From positions 2,604,001 through 2,668,000 of the forward strand of contig JASGIS010000001.1 in the NCBI GenBank assembly GCA_047601745.1: a stretch of DNA of 64,000 nucleotides, given 5' to 3'. This DNA is from JAKPAM01 sp047601745. GTDB lineage: Bacteria; Pseudomonadota; Gammaproteobacteria; Burkholderiales; Burkholderiaceae_E. The notes beneath the pieces were generated by a model. It did no database searches. It had not been told where the DNA came from and saw only the letters and a list, made by a program, of their open reading frames with translations. The position numbers and the translations under genes were made by a program. This document shows positions 37,048 to 45,641 of the stretch, one piece after another. Positions within the stretch are counted from its first letter, which is position 1, and each line of letters opens with the position of its first letter.

Positions 37048-37325
37048 TCAAGCGAACGGATTGCGGACGGTCAGGCCATCGAATGAACGGCCCGTCTGCA
37101 TGTCTTCGCTGTAGAGCACGGTGCAGCCCGCCTGGCGAGCCGCTTCGACGATCAGGGCATCTCAGAAAGACAGCGTGTCCTCGATCGAACGCGAGGCGGC
37201 CTTCCAGACCAGAGGGACGTCGATCGCTTGCACGGTGAAACCGCCGTCCGCCGTCAAGCGCAGGGTGTCCGTGCGTCGAACAGATAGACGATGACGTTGG
37301 TATCGACGAAGGCCCTATCGTTCAT
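37048..37325 (-). pseudogene. VapC-type PIN-domain toxin, decayed
   Basis: The start MNDRAFVDTNVIVYLFDART is normal for a PIN toxin (first catalytic Asp in VDTN). The frame then stops after 23 codons. A shifted frame continues with LTADGGFTVQAIDVPLVWKA, then SIEDTLSF, a TGA, and DALIVEAARQAGCTVLYSED to the stop at 37048. Intact relatives read SFWDALI, so the TGA replaces a Trp codon. About 40 central codons carrying a catalytic acid are missing. At least two lesions therefore inactivate it. The start overlaps the antitoxin gene by 11 bp. Confidence 0.85.
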
Positions 37326-37539
37326 GGAGTTCTTCCCGCGTCCAGGAGCCCGTACTGCGGACATCGGCGGTCGCGGCGCGCTCGAGGAAACGCTGCATGG
37401 CCGCGGTGCGCTCCTGCCGGCCAGCATAACTCTCCAGATACTGCCGCAGCAGGGCATTGACCGACGTGCCGTGGTCCAGCGCGCGTTTGCGAGCACGGCG
37501 CAGCACGTCGTCGTCGATGACAAGGGTCAGATTGGCCAT
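37315..37539 (-). CDS. Ribbon-helix-helix (VapB-type) antitoxin, intact but without a working toxin
   Basis: ATG 37539 gives 74 residues starting MANLTLVIDDDVLRRARKRA; an upstream in-frame ATG at 37557 is less likely. The N-terminal beta strand and two helices match a CopG/Arc-type RHH fold, and the C-terminal half (SWTREELHER) would bind toxin. The downstream partner is a pseudogene. Palindromic sequence directly upstream is probably its own operator. Confidence 0.85.
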   Translation of the reverse strand: MANLTLVIDDDVLRRARKRALDHGTSVNALLRQYLESYAGRQERTAAMQRFLERAATADVRSTGSWTREELHER

Positions 37540-37553
37540 CGCGGGCTCCCGGA

Positions 37554-37584
37554 ACACGTAATCCGTGTTACACAGTTTACGTGT
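37554..37584 (-). promoter_or_regulatory. Inverted repeat upstream of the VapB-type antitoxin
   Basis: ACACGTAA (37554-37561) and TTACGTGT (37577-37584) are perfect 8-bp arms 15 bp apart. Such palindromes are the usual RHH antitoxin operators. The site lies 15 bp before the ATG and between the antitoxin and the alcohol dehydrogenase stop. Confidence 0.6.
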
Positions 37585-37605
37585 TTTTCGGCTCGATCGT
37601 GTCGG

Positions 37606-38700
37606 TTACGGCTTGATGGCCACCTTCAGCACGCCGTCGCGTTGATTGGCGAACAGCTCGTAGGCGTCGACGATGTCGTCGAGCTTGTACTGATGGGTGA
37701 CGAGCACGCCGAGGTCGAGCCGCTCGGCGGCGAGCACGTTCATCAGCCGGCGCATGCGTTCCTTGCCGCCGGGGCACAACGCGGTGCGGATCGTGTGATC
37801 GCCGAGGCCCGCGGCGAAGTGTGCCATCGGAATCGTCAGGTCTTCCGAATACACCCCCAGGCTGGACAGCGTGCCGCCCGGCTTGAGCACCTTCAGCGAC
37901 TGCTCCCATGTGGTTTGCGTGCCCAGCGCCTCGATCGAGCTATCGGCGCCGCGGCCGCCGGTCAGTTTCATGACCTCGTCCACCACGTCGCAGTCGCGGA
38001 AGTTCAGCGTCGCATCGGCGCCCATCTTGCGGGCGATGCCGAGGCGGTGGTCATTGCCGTCGACGGCGATGATGGTGGTCGCCCCCAGCAGGCGCGCGCC
38101 AGCGGTGGCGCACAGGCCGATCGGGCCCTGGGCGAACACCACCACGGTGTCGCCGAGCTTGATGTCGGCATTCTCGGCGCCCTTGAAGCCGGTGGACATG
38201 ATGTCCGGGCACATCAGCACCTGCTCGTCGGTGAGGCCGTCCGGAATCGGCGCGAGGTTGGCCTGGGCGTCGGGCACCAGCACGTATTCGGCCTGGGTGC
38301 CGTCGATCATGTTGCCGAAGCGCCAGCCGGCGGTGGCCTTGTAGCCATGGCAGCCGCACTGGCCGCTGGGCACCAGGTAGCTGCCGTCCTGCGAGGGGGC
38401 GCCATCCTGGCAGGCATACGAGGTGAAGCTGGGGCAGATCGCACCGGCGATCACGCGCTGGCCTTCGGCATAACCCTGCACCGCGCTGCCGAGCTTCTCG
38501 ATCACGCCGACCGGCTCATGGCCGATCGTCAGGCCGGGCTTCACCGGGTATTCGCCTTTCAGGATGTGTACGTCGGTTCCGCAGATCGTGGTGGTCGTGA
38601 TGCGGATCAGCGCGTCGTTCGGGCCGACGTCGGGGATCGGCTTGTCGACCAGTTCGATGCGGTTGGGCGCTACGAAAACGGTCGCTTTCATCATGGACAT
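37606..38700 (-). CDS. Zinc-dependent alcohol dehydrogenase
   Basis: 364 residues, medium-chain dehydrogenase family. Zinc and cofactor motifs are TTICGTDVHI (catalytic Cys), IGHEPVGVIEKLG, and the NAD fold around VVVFAQGPIGLCATAGARLL. A Cys-containing loop (CPSFTSYACQDG and GQCGCHGY) replaces the usual structural-zinc four-Cys lobe. It most resembles the isopropanol or formaldehyde/threonine type group; substrate unclear. It has no close co-directional partner: the BacA-like gene is 216 bp away on its upstream side. Confidence 0.9.
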   Translation of the reverse strand: MSMMKATVFVAPNRIELVDKPIPDVGPNDALIRITTTTICGTDVHILKGEYPVKPGLTIGHEPVGVIEKLGSAVQGYAEGQRVIAGAICPSFTSYACQDGAPSQDGSYLVPSGQCGCHGYKATAGWRFGNMIDGTQAEYVLVPDAQANLAPIPDGLTDEQVLMCPDIMSTGFKGAENADIKLGDTVVVFAQGPIGLCATAGARLLGATTIIAVDGNDHRLGIARKMGADATLNFRDCDVVDEVMKLTGGRGADSSIEALGTQTTWEQSLKVLKPGGTLSSLGVYSEDLTIPMAHFAAGLGDHTIRTALCPGGKERMRRLMNVLAAERLDLGVLVTHQYKLDDIVDAYELFANQRDGVLKVAIKP

Positions 38701-38916
38701 CGGACTTCCTCCTGGAAGGGGGCGGCGGGCGCTTCCAGTGTAGGCCGATCATCGGCAAGCTCTTTCGACGGGCTTTGATCACGGTCAATGGCTGGGCCGT
38801 CGGGCGCGCGAATCGACCCGCGCGAATCGATCCGCGTGGATTGCCGCGCTCGTCGCTGCGCTCGTCGCCGCGTATCCGGGCGGGCCTCGTGCGCCGACGG
38901 ATCCAACCGGGCGAAG

Positions 38917-40068
38917 CTACGTGGCCAGCCGCGGACGGGCAGGGAGGTTTTCGTCGGCCTCGTCCTCCGGATCCGGCTCCGTCTTGTCCGGCGGCGTTTC
39001 GACCAGCCACCGGTGCAACTGCGTCACGCGCGTGAACGAGGCGCGCGCCTCGGCCAGTCGCTGCATGTTCTCGATCGGCCAGGTCAGCGCCTGGGTCATC
39101 TGCTGGAAGGCCTGGGCCGTCTGCATCAGCACGCCCAGCGTGATTGCGCCGGCGATGTAGCGCGGCGCGACGACCAGGATCGGAACCGCCTGGGACAGCA
39201 TCGTCCAGCTCGACGAGAACATGATCAGGTTCGCGAGGGCCCGCGTCTGTCCGGTCCAGGCCCCGACCAGGGCGGCGAACCGTCGGTCCGCCCCCGGACG
39301 CGCCGAATCGATGGATTGCAGCGCGATCGTCGTGCCGCTCTCGCGCGAGCTGGCGAGGCCGAAGCGGAAGTCGGCCTCCTTGCCCTGGCGCAGATTGGCC
39401 GCCCGCGTCAACGGCTGGCCGAGCCAGGTCGCTACCGCAGCGCCCAGGCCGGCGTAGATCAGGGCTGCCCAGACCAGGTATCCCGGCAGCGCCAGTTCCC
39501 GGGAACCGAGCCTGACGTCGATGGTGCCGGACAGGCCCCACAGGATCTGCGCGAAGCTGATCAGCAGCAACACGCAGTAGAACAGCGAGTGCGCGAGATC
39601 GACCGAGGTCTCGATGGCCACCCGGACGTCCTCGGTGATCCGGCCGTCCGGGTTGTCGAGCTCGCTCTGCCGCTGCAACTGATGGTCGCGTCCCCGGACC
39701 ATCCACCGGTCGAGCAGGCGATGGGTCAGGTCGGTCCGCCACTCGATCTGCAACCGGCGCCGGGTTCGCAGATGGCTCGTCATCACCAGCAGATTGGCCA
39801 GGATGATCAACCCGGCGACGCCGGTCTCCCGCAGCACGGTCGCGAAGTCGCGCTGCTCCAGGGCATCGAACAGCCGCTGGCTCCACAGATTGAGCGCGAC
39901 CGGGACGGCGGCCTGGGCGGCGGTCAGCACGACCAGCGCGAAGGTCAGGCCCCAGGCGCACCGGCGCCGGTCGCCCAGCCAGAATGCCGTCGCGCAACGC
40001 GCCAATCGATCTGGGGTACCGGATCGATTCTCGATCGTCGGCGCTTCGTGCGGTGGGGTCGATGGCAT
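38917..40068 (-). CDS. SbmA/BacA-like membrane protein (no ATPase domain)
   Basis: ATG 40068, 10 bp after the GH1 stop, gives 383 residues. Several membrane helices and the sequence LFDALEQRDFATVLRETGVA with WRTDLTHRLLDRWM and NPDGRITEDVR match the membrane half of the SbmA/BacA and YddA transporter family. Like SbmA it has no nucleotide-binding domain: the protein ends with a Pro/Asp/Glu-rich tail. SbmA/BacA proteins import peptides by proton motive force. The pairing with a GH1 glycosidase in one operon is unusual. Confidence 0.8.
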   Translation of the reverse strand: MPSTPPHEAPTIENRSGTPDRLARCATAFWLGDRRRCAWGLTFALVVLTAAQAAVPVALNLWSQRLFDALEQRDFATVLRETGVAGLIILANLLVMTSHLRTRRRLQIEWRTDLTHRLLDRWMVRGRDHQLQRQSELDNPDGRITEDVRVAIETSVDLAHSLFYCVLLLISFAQILWGLSGTIDVRLGSRELALPGYLVWAALIYAGLGAAVATWLGQPLTRAANLRQGKEADFRFGLASSRESGTTIALQSIDSARPGADRRFAALVGAWTGQTRALANLIMFSSSWTMLSQAVPILVVAPRYIAGAITLGVLMQTAQAFQQMTQALTWPIENMQRLAEARASFTRVTQLHRWLVETPPDKTEPDPEDEADENLPARPRLAT

Positions 40069-40078
40069 GCTGGGCGCG

Positions 40079-41515
40079 TCATGGTTGGCCGCGCGGCGCC
40101 GCAGGCGGGCGCCGCGAGTCGCCGGGCAGGCGACTGGCCGCATTGTCCACTGTCTGCGGGCCGGCGCCCGTCCGCCCGTTCCGCGCCTGTTCGATGAAGT
40201 TCGCATACCACCGGGCCGAAGCCTTCGGCGTGCGCTTCAGGGTTGCGAAGTCCACGTGCACGAGCCCGAACGGATTCGTGTATCCGGCCCCCCATTCGAA
40301 GCTGTCGAGCAGCGACCAGACGAAGTAGCCGCGGACGTCGGCGCCGGCGCGGATGGCATCGTGCATCGCGGCGGTATAGGTCTCCAGATAGGCGATCCGC
40401 CGGGGGTCATGGACCTCGCCCGAGGCATCCGGCGTATCCACGCTGCCGCAGCCGTTCTCGGTCACATAGACCGGCAGCCCGTAGCGTCGCGAAAGCTCGA
40501 TCAGCTCGTCGCGAAACGCATCCGGGAAGATCGCCCAGCCGATGTCCTCGCGCACGACCGCGTCGGCCGGCGGGTCGGCCCAGGCGAAGCCCCAGATCGC
40601 GTTCGGGTCGGCCTTCGCGAAGATCGGTCCATAGTGGTTCACTCCCAGCCAGTCGATGCGCCGGCAGATCTGCGCCATGTCGCCGGCCTCGACCCAGGGC
40701 TCGATGGCGTCGATGAGCCGCGCGGGGTAAGTCGCGCGCAACTGGGGCTCGGGAAAGGCGAGGTTCCAGTGGACGTCGAGCATTTCCGCGGCCTGGCGGT
40801 CGGCCTCGCTCGGCGTCGCGGGGCGGACCGCCTGGCGGTTATGGATCGCGCCGATCGACGCGTCGCGCACCGTGTCGCGCAGCACGTCGACGCCCCGGCC
40901 GTGCGCCAGGTTCACGTGGTGGATCGCACGCAGGTTCGCGGTGCGATCCACCAGACCCGGAGCGCACCAGTCCATCGCATAGCCGAACAGCGTGAAGACC
41001 GAGAACTCGTTGAAGGTGATCCAGCGCTTGACCCGGTCGCCGAGCCGCCGAGCCATCAGCGCGGCGTAGTCGGCGAACCAGCCGGCGCTGTCGCGCGAGG
41101 TCCAGCCGCCGAGGTTCTCGAGCGCCTGCGGCAGGTCCCAGTGGTAGAGGCAGGCCCACGGTTCGATGCCGGCGGCGAGCAGCGCATCGACCAGCCGGTC
41201 GTAGAACGCCATCCCCGCTTCGTTGACCTTGCCGCGGCCCGCCGGCAGCACGCGCGGCCACGCGATCGAGAACCGGTAGGCATCGATGCCGAGCGATTCC
41301 ATGATAGCGACGTCTTCGCGGTAGCGATGGTAGTGGTCGCAGGCCACGTCGCCGGTGCCGCCCATCTGGACCTTGCCCGGCAGCGTGCAGCGCGTGTCCC
41401 AGATGCTGGGTCCGCGGCCGTCCTCGCGCGCGGCGCCCTCGACCTGGAAGGCGGATGTCGAGACGCCCCACACGAAGTCGCGGGGCCAGGTGCGGGCGGG
41501 TAGCTTGGCGCTCAT
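40079..41515 (-). CDS. Glycoside hydrolase family 1 (beta-glucosidase type)
   Basis: The frame is open to 41680, but ATG 41515 gives MSAKLPARTWPRDFVWGVST, the proper GH1 start, 478 residues. The acid/base Glu170 lies in WITFNEFSVF and the nucleophile Glu353 in YVTENGCGSVD. TFNEF instead of the usual TFNEP is a small deviation. It would hydrolyse beta-glucosides or related sugars in the cytoplasm, as no signal peptide is seen. It is co-transcribed with the SbmA/BacA-like gene. Confidence 0.95.
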   Translation of the reverse strand: MSAKLPARTWPRDFVWGVSTSAFQVEGAAREDGRGPSIWDTRCTLPGKVQMGGTGDVACDHYHRYREDVAIMESLGIDAYRFSIAWPRVLPAGRGKVNEAGMAFYDRLVDALLAAGIEPWACLYHWDLPQALENLGGWTSRDSAGWFADYAALMARRLGDRVKRWITFNEFSVFTLFGYAMDWCAPGLVDRTANLRAIHHVNLAHGRGVDVLRDTVRDASIGAIHNRQAVRPATPSEADRQAAEMLDVHWNLAFPEPQLRATYPARLIDAIEPWVEAGDMAQICRRIDWLGVNHYGPIFAKADPNAIWGFAWADPPADAVVREDIGWAIFPDAFRDELIELSRRYGLPVYVTENGCGSVDTPDASGEVHDPRRIAYLETYTAAMHDAIRAGADVRGYFVWSLLDSFEWGAGYTNPFGLVHVDFATLKRTPKASARWYANFIEQARNGRTGAGPQTVDNAASRLPGDSRRPPAAPRGQP

Positions 41516-41713
41516 CGGATACTCTCGCGGGTCGTTCGATTCCGGCATGCCGTCCGGCAGGCCGGACGCGTCGTGGCCGGCACCGTAGCACCCGGGGGCG
41601 CTACCCGCGAGCCGGAATGTCTCGCGCGGTGCCGTGGCTTGACCTGGCGCAAGCCGGCCCGTGCTCCGTCGGCCGACCATGAATCGGTCACGACGTCCCC
41701 AGGCCTACCGACA

Positions 41714-44440
41714 ATGAACGAGACACCCCGCTACGTCTACCTGTTCGGCCGCTCGCGCACCGACGGCAACGCGCAGATGAAGAACCTGCTCGGCGGCAAG
41801 GGCGCCAACCTGGCCGAGATGTGCCGGCTGGGCATCCCGGTGCCGCCGGGCTTCACCGTCAGCACCGAGGCCTGCACCGTGCACACGCGGCAGGGCCGTG
41901 ACGCGGCGCTGGCGCTGATCGACGCCGAGGTGCGCGCCGGCGTCGCCGCGATCGAGGCCGAGATGGGCAAGCGCTTCGGCGACGCCGCCGACCCGCTGCT
42001 GCTGTCGGTGCGCTCGGGCGCGCGCGCGTCGATGCCGGGCATGATGGACACGATCCTGAACCTTGGGCTGAACGACGCCGCGGTCGAAGGCCTGGCGCGC
42101 AAGACCGGCAACGAGCGCTTCGCCTGGGACAGCTACCGCCGCTTCATCCAGATGTACGGTGACGTGGTGATGGGGCTGAAGCCGGCGTCGAAGGAGGAAC
42201 ACGACCCGTTCGAGGTGGTGATCGACGCGCTGAAGCAGCAGCGCGGCGTCAAGCTCGACACCGAGCTGGAAGCCGCCGACCTGCGCGAGCTGGTGGCGCG
42301 CTTCAAGGGGCTCATCCGCGCGCGCATCGGGCACGACTTTCCGACCGACCCGTGGCAGCAGTTGTCGGAATCGATCGCCGCGGTGTTCGAGAGCTGGAAC
42401 AACGAGCGCGCCCGCGTCTACCGCGAGTTGAACGACATCCCCGCCGACTGGGGCACCGCGGTCAACGTGCAGGCGATGGTCTTCGGCAACCTGGGGTCCA
42501 GCAGCGCCACCGGGGTGGCCTTCACGCGCGATGCGGCCACCGGCGAGGACCTGTTCAACGGCGAATTCCTGGTCGACGCGCAGGGCGAGGACGTGGTTGC
42601 CGGCATCCGCACGCCGCAGCAGGTCTCGCTGCTGGGCTCGCGTCGCTGGGCCGCGCTCGCGCAGGTGGACGAGGACGAGCGCCGCAGCCGATACCCGTCG
42701 CTGGAAGAGTTGATGCCCGGGTTGTATCGGGAACTGCTGCAGGCCGAGACCACGCTGGAGAACCACTTCAAGGACATGCAGGACCTGGAGTTCACGATCC
42801 AGGAAGGCAAGCTGTGGATGCTGCAGACGCGCAACGGTAAGCGTACCGGCATGGCGATGGTGCGCATCGCGATGGAGATGCTGCAGCAGCGCATGATCGA
42901 CGAGAAGACGGCGCTGCAGCGCGTGACGCCGGAGCGGCTGGACGATCTGTTGCATCCGGTGTTCGATGCGGCAGCGCTGCGGGGCGCCGAGCTGATCACG
43001 CGCGGCCTGCCGGCCAGTCCCGGCGCGGCCAGCGGGCAGGTGGTGTTCTTCGCCGACGAGGCCGACACCTGGGCGCGCCAGGGCAAGGCGGTGATCCTGG
43101 TGCGGCAGGAGACCTCGCCCGAAGACTTGCGCGGCATGAGCGTGGCCCGGGGCATCCTGACCGCGCGCGGCGGCATGACCAGCCACGCCGCGGTGGTGGC
43201 GCGCGGCATGGGTAAGTGCTGCGTCAGCGGCGCCGGCTCGCTGCACGTGGACCTGAAGGCGCGCAGCTTCAGCGTCGGCGGGCGTAGCTGGAGCGAGGGC
43301 GACTGGATCTCGCTGGACGGTGCGACCGGCGCCGTCTACGACGGCCGCATCGCCACGCGCGACGCCGAGTTGAGCGGCGACTTCGGCAAGCTGATGGCGC
43401 TGGCCGACCGGTACAAGCGGCTCGACGTGCGCGCCAACGCCGACACGCCGGCCGACGCGCGCGTGGCGCGCGCCTTCGGCGCCAACGGCATCGGCCTGTG
43501 CCGTACCGAACACATGTTCTTCGAGGGTGCGCGCATCGTGCCGATGCGCGAGATGATCCTGTCCGAGGACGAAGCCGGCCGCCGCCGCGCGCTGGCCCGG
43601 CTGCTGCCGCTGCAGCGTGCCGATTTCGAGGGCCTGTTCCGCGAGATGAGCGGGCTGCCGGTGACGATCCGCCTGCTCGATCCGCCGTTGCACGAGTTCG
43701 TGCCGCACGACGAGGCCAGCCAACGCCAGATGGCCGAGCAGATGGGGGTGCCGCTGGCCCGCATCCGGCTGCGCGTCGAAGAATTGCAGGAGCTCAACCC
43801 GATGCTCGGCCACCGCGGCTGCCGGCTCGGCATCACTTACCCCGAGATCACCGAGATGCAGACTCGCGCCATCATCGAGGCCGCGCTCGACGCGTGCGCC
43901 GTCGGCGCCGACGTGAAGTGCGAGATCATGGTGCCGCTGGTGGGCACGGTGCGCGAATTCGACGCGCAGGCCGAGGTGATCCGCCGCAGCGCCGAGCAGG
44001 TGTTCGCGCGCCGCGGCGAACGCATCGAATATCTGGTGGGCACGATGATCGAGACGCCTCGTGCGGCGCTGGTGGCCGACAGCATCGCCGCGTCGGCGGA
44101 GTTCTTCTCCTTGGGCACCAACGACCTGACGCAAATGACGCTGGGTTTCTCCCGCGACGACGCGGGCCGCTTCCTGCCGACGTACCTGAAGGCCGGCATC
44201 TACGAACACGACCCGTTCCGCAGCATCGACGTCAAAGGCGTGGGCCGGCTGGTCGAGCAGACGGTGCAGGCCGGCAAGGCGGCGCGGCCCGGGCTGGAGG
44301 TGGGCCTGTGCGGCGAGCACGGCGGCGACCCGGCATCGGTGGCTTTCTTTCACCGAGCCGGGCTGGACTACGTGAGCTGCAGCCCGTTCCGCGTACCGAT
44401 CGCGCGGCTGGCGGCGGCGCAGGCGGCGCTGCAGGGCTGA
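41714..44440 (+). CDS. ppdK: Pyruvate, phosphate dikinase
   Basis: ATG 41714 (MNETPRYVYLFGRSRTDG) gives 908 residues, the usual length. The ATP-grasp domain starts with KNLLGGKGANLAEM. The phosphohistidine is His491 in GGMTSHAAVVARGMGK, and the C-terminal TIM barrel ends with VGLCGEHGGDP (Cys866, the proton-relay Cys). It interconverts pyruvate, ATP and phosphate with PEP, AMP and PPi. It is a single-gene unit, divergent from the GH1 operon. Confidence 0.97.
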   Translation: MNETPRYVYLFGRSRTDGNAQMKNLLGGKGANLAEMCRLGIPVPPGFTVSTEACTVHTRQGRDAALALIDAEVRAGVAAIEAEMGKRFGDAADPLLLSVRSGARASMPGMMDTILNLGLNDAAVEGLARKTGNERFAWDSYRRFIQMYGDVVMGLKPASKEEHDPFEVVIDALKQQRGVKLDTELEAADLRELVARFKGLIRARIGHDFPTDPWQQLSESIAAVFESWNNERARVYRELNDIPADWGTAVNVQAMVFGNLGSSSATGVAFTRDAATGEDLFNGEFLVDAQGEDVVAGIRTPQQVSLLGSRRWAALAQVDEDERRSRYPSLEELMPGLYRELLQAETTLENHFKDMQDLEFTIQEGKLWMLQTRNGKRTGMAMVRIAMEMLQQRMIDEKTALQRVTPERLDDLLHPVFDAAALRGAELITRGLPASPGAASGQVVFFADEADTWARQGKAVILVRQETSPEDLRGMSVARGILTARGGMTSHAAVVARGMGKCCVSGAGSLHVDLKARSFSVGGRSWSEGDWISLDGATGAVYDGRIATRDAELSGDFGKLMALADRYKRLDVRANADTPADARVARAFGANGIGLCRTEHMFFEGARIVPMREMILSEDEAGRRRALARLLPLQRADFEGLFREMSGLPVTIRLLDPPLHEFVPHDEASQRQMAEQMGVPLARIRLRVEELQELNPMLGHRGCRLGITYPEITEMQTRAIIEAALDACAVGADVKCEIMVPLVGTVREFDAQAEVIRRSAEQVFARRGERIEYLVGTMIETPRAALVADSIAASAEFFSLGTNDLTQMTLGFSRDDAGRFLPTYLKAGIYEHDPFRSIDVKGVGRLVEQTVQAGKAARPGLEVGLCGEHGGDPASVAFFHRAGLDYVSCSPFRVPIARLAAAQAALQG

Positions 44441-44507
44441 GTGACCTCTGACGTCGCTCAGCGAAGGGCGCCGATGACGCCCACGCCCCGAACCGCTTGA
44501 CCCGGTC

Positions 44508-45239
44508 TCAGCGGCGTCCGCCGAGCAGGGCGCCGCCGAGCTTGAGCAGGTCCGACAGATCGACCTGGCCGTCTCCATTCTGGTCGAGCACGGCCGTCAT
44601 CAGGCCGCCGCCGAGGCCGCCTTGCTGGCCGATGCGCGAACGCTCTTCCCCGAGTGCCTGCGACAGATCGTCCGGCCCCGGCGCGGACCCGGCCCGGCTG
44701 CTTCCCGAGCCCTGGGTGAAGCGCTGTGCCAGAAAGGCCATCAGCAACGGCGCCAGTACCTTGAGCAGGGTCTGGGCGCCGCCGCTGCCGAGGCCGGTCG
44801 CCTGACCGAGCCCGGTTTCGGCGCGTTGCTGCTGGCCGCCGAAGATGTGGCCGAGCAGACCGTCGAGATTGCCCTGGCGGCCACCGAAGGCCGACGAGCC
44901 GGCCGCCGCTCCGCCGCCGCCGAGCAGGCCGCCGAGCACGTCACCGAGGCCGCCGGCCCCCATGGCGCCTCCGCCCTGGCCCCCGAGGCTGCCGAGTACG
45001 CCCCCGAGCACCGAACCCAGGTCCATTCCCCCATGGTCGCGATCGAGCGCGCCGAACAGGGCCTGAGCGCCTTGCGGTTCGGCGGCGTTGCGGCCGAGCG
45101 CACCGAGCAGCAGCGGCAGGGCTGCGCCGATCGCTTCATTCGCCTGCTGCGGCGTCGTACCGAGTTGGGCCGAGATGTCGCGCAAGGGATCGCCCTGCAG
45201 TTGGGCGAGGAACTCGTCGGACAGGCTGTTCTGATTCAT
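44508..45239 (-). CDS. DUF937/YidB-like protein with a C-terminal calcium-binding-like loop
   Basis: 243 residues, ATG 45239 with GGAGAT upstream. The N-terminal part (LSDEFLAQLQGDPLRDISAQ onward) is DUF937. The centre is a Gly-rich low-complexity tract (GGVLGSLGGQGGGAMGAGG). The end, DQNGDGQVDLSDLLKLGG, has the DxNxDGxVDxxD pattern of an EF-hand or dockerin loop. DUF937/YidB function is unknown. Confidence 0.85.
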   Translation of the reverse strand: MNQNSLSDEFLAQLQGDPLRDISAQLGTTPQQANEAIGAALPLLLGALGRNAAEPQGAQALFGALDRDHGGMDLGSVLGGVLGSLGGQGGGAMGAGGLGDVLGGLLGGGGAAAGSSAFGGRQGNLDGLLGHIFGGQQQRAETGLGQATGLGSGGAQTLLKVLAPLLMAFLAQRFTQGSGSSRAGSAPGPDDLSQALGEERSRIGQQGGLGGGLMTAVLDQNGDGQVDLSDLLKLGGALLGGRR

Positions 45240-45434
45240 CGGGGGATCTCCTTGAACGGGTCGGTGAGCCGACGGGCCGCTCGCGGCGCGGCGTGGATCT
45301 CACCTGGGGGCCAAGAGTACCCCGCACGGTGCCGAATGTGAGCCCCCAGGACACAAAGATTGGCAACCGGCCGGCGCCCGTGCCTGCGGAATCTGCCAAG
45401 ACCTCCGGCGCGAGCCGCCATACCGCGCTTTCGG

Positions 45435-45641
45435 TCAACGATCGGCTGAAAGCGGCGAATCAGGCGCCTGGTGCTGCGGGTGGATCGAGCGGCGCCTTCG
45501 CGTGCACCCGCAGCGAAAGCGCGGTCCGCGACGCCACCAGCGATCGATGTCGTCGACGAAGAGGCGGAAGGCTTCGTCGCGGGGGACGGCAACGAAGACG
45601 CTTGCCCGGGCGGCATCGCCGCCGTGGAGCGGCGCCGTCAC
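45435..45641 (-). pseudogene. SRPBCC/AHSA1-family protein, truncated by a frameshift or deletion
   Basis: Start GTG 45641 overlaps the ArsR stop as GTGA. About 43 residues match an AHSA1-type start (SVFVAVPRDEAFRLFVDDID, RWWRRGPRFR), then unrelated sequence and a stop at 68 codons; the normal length is about 140-160. VOC-ArsR-SRPBCC operons are common, so a full-length gene once stood here. The following 195 bp to the DUF937 start hold no recognisable remainder. Confidence 0.75.

Noticed and set aside
38780..38870. Repeats of GCGCGAATCGA and GCGCTCGTCG between the alcohol dehydrogenase and BacA-like genes
   Set aside because: Short, degenerate and of a type expected in high-GC intergenic DNA; no clear function.
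41705..44578. 957-codon open frame on the minus strand across pyruvate phosphate dikinase
   Set aside because: Antisense shadow of a GC-rich gene: composition is His/Arg/Gln/Ala-rich and matches no family, while the plus-strand frame has all dikinase motifs.
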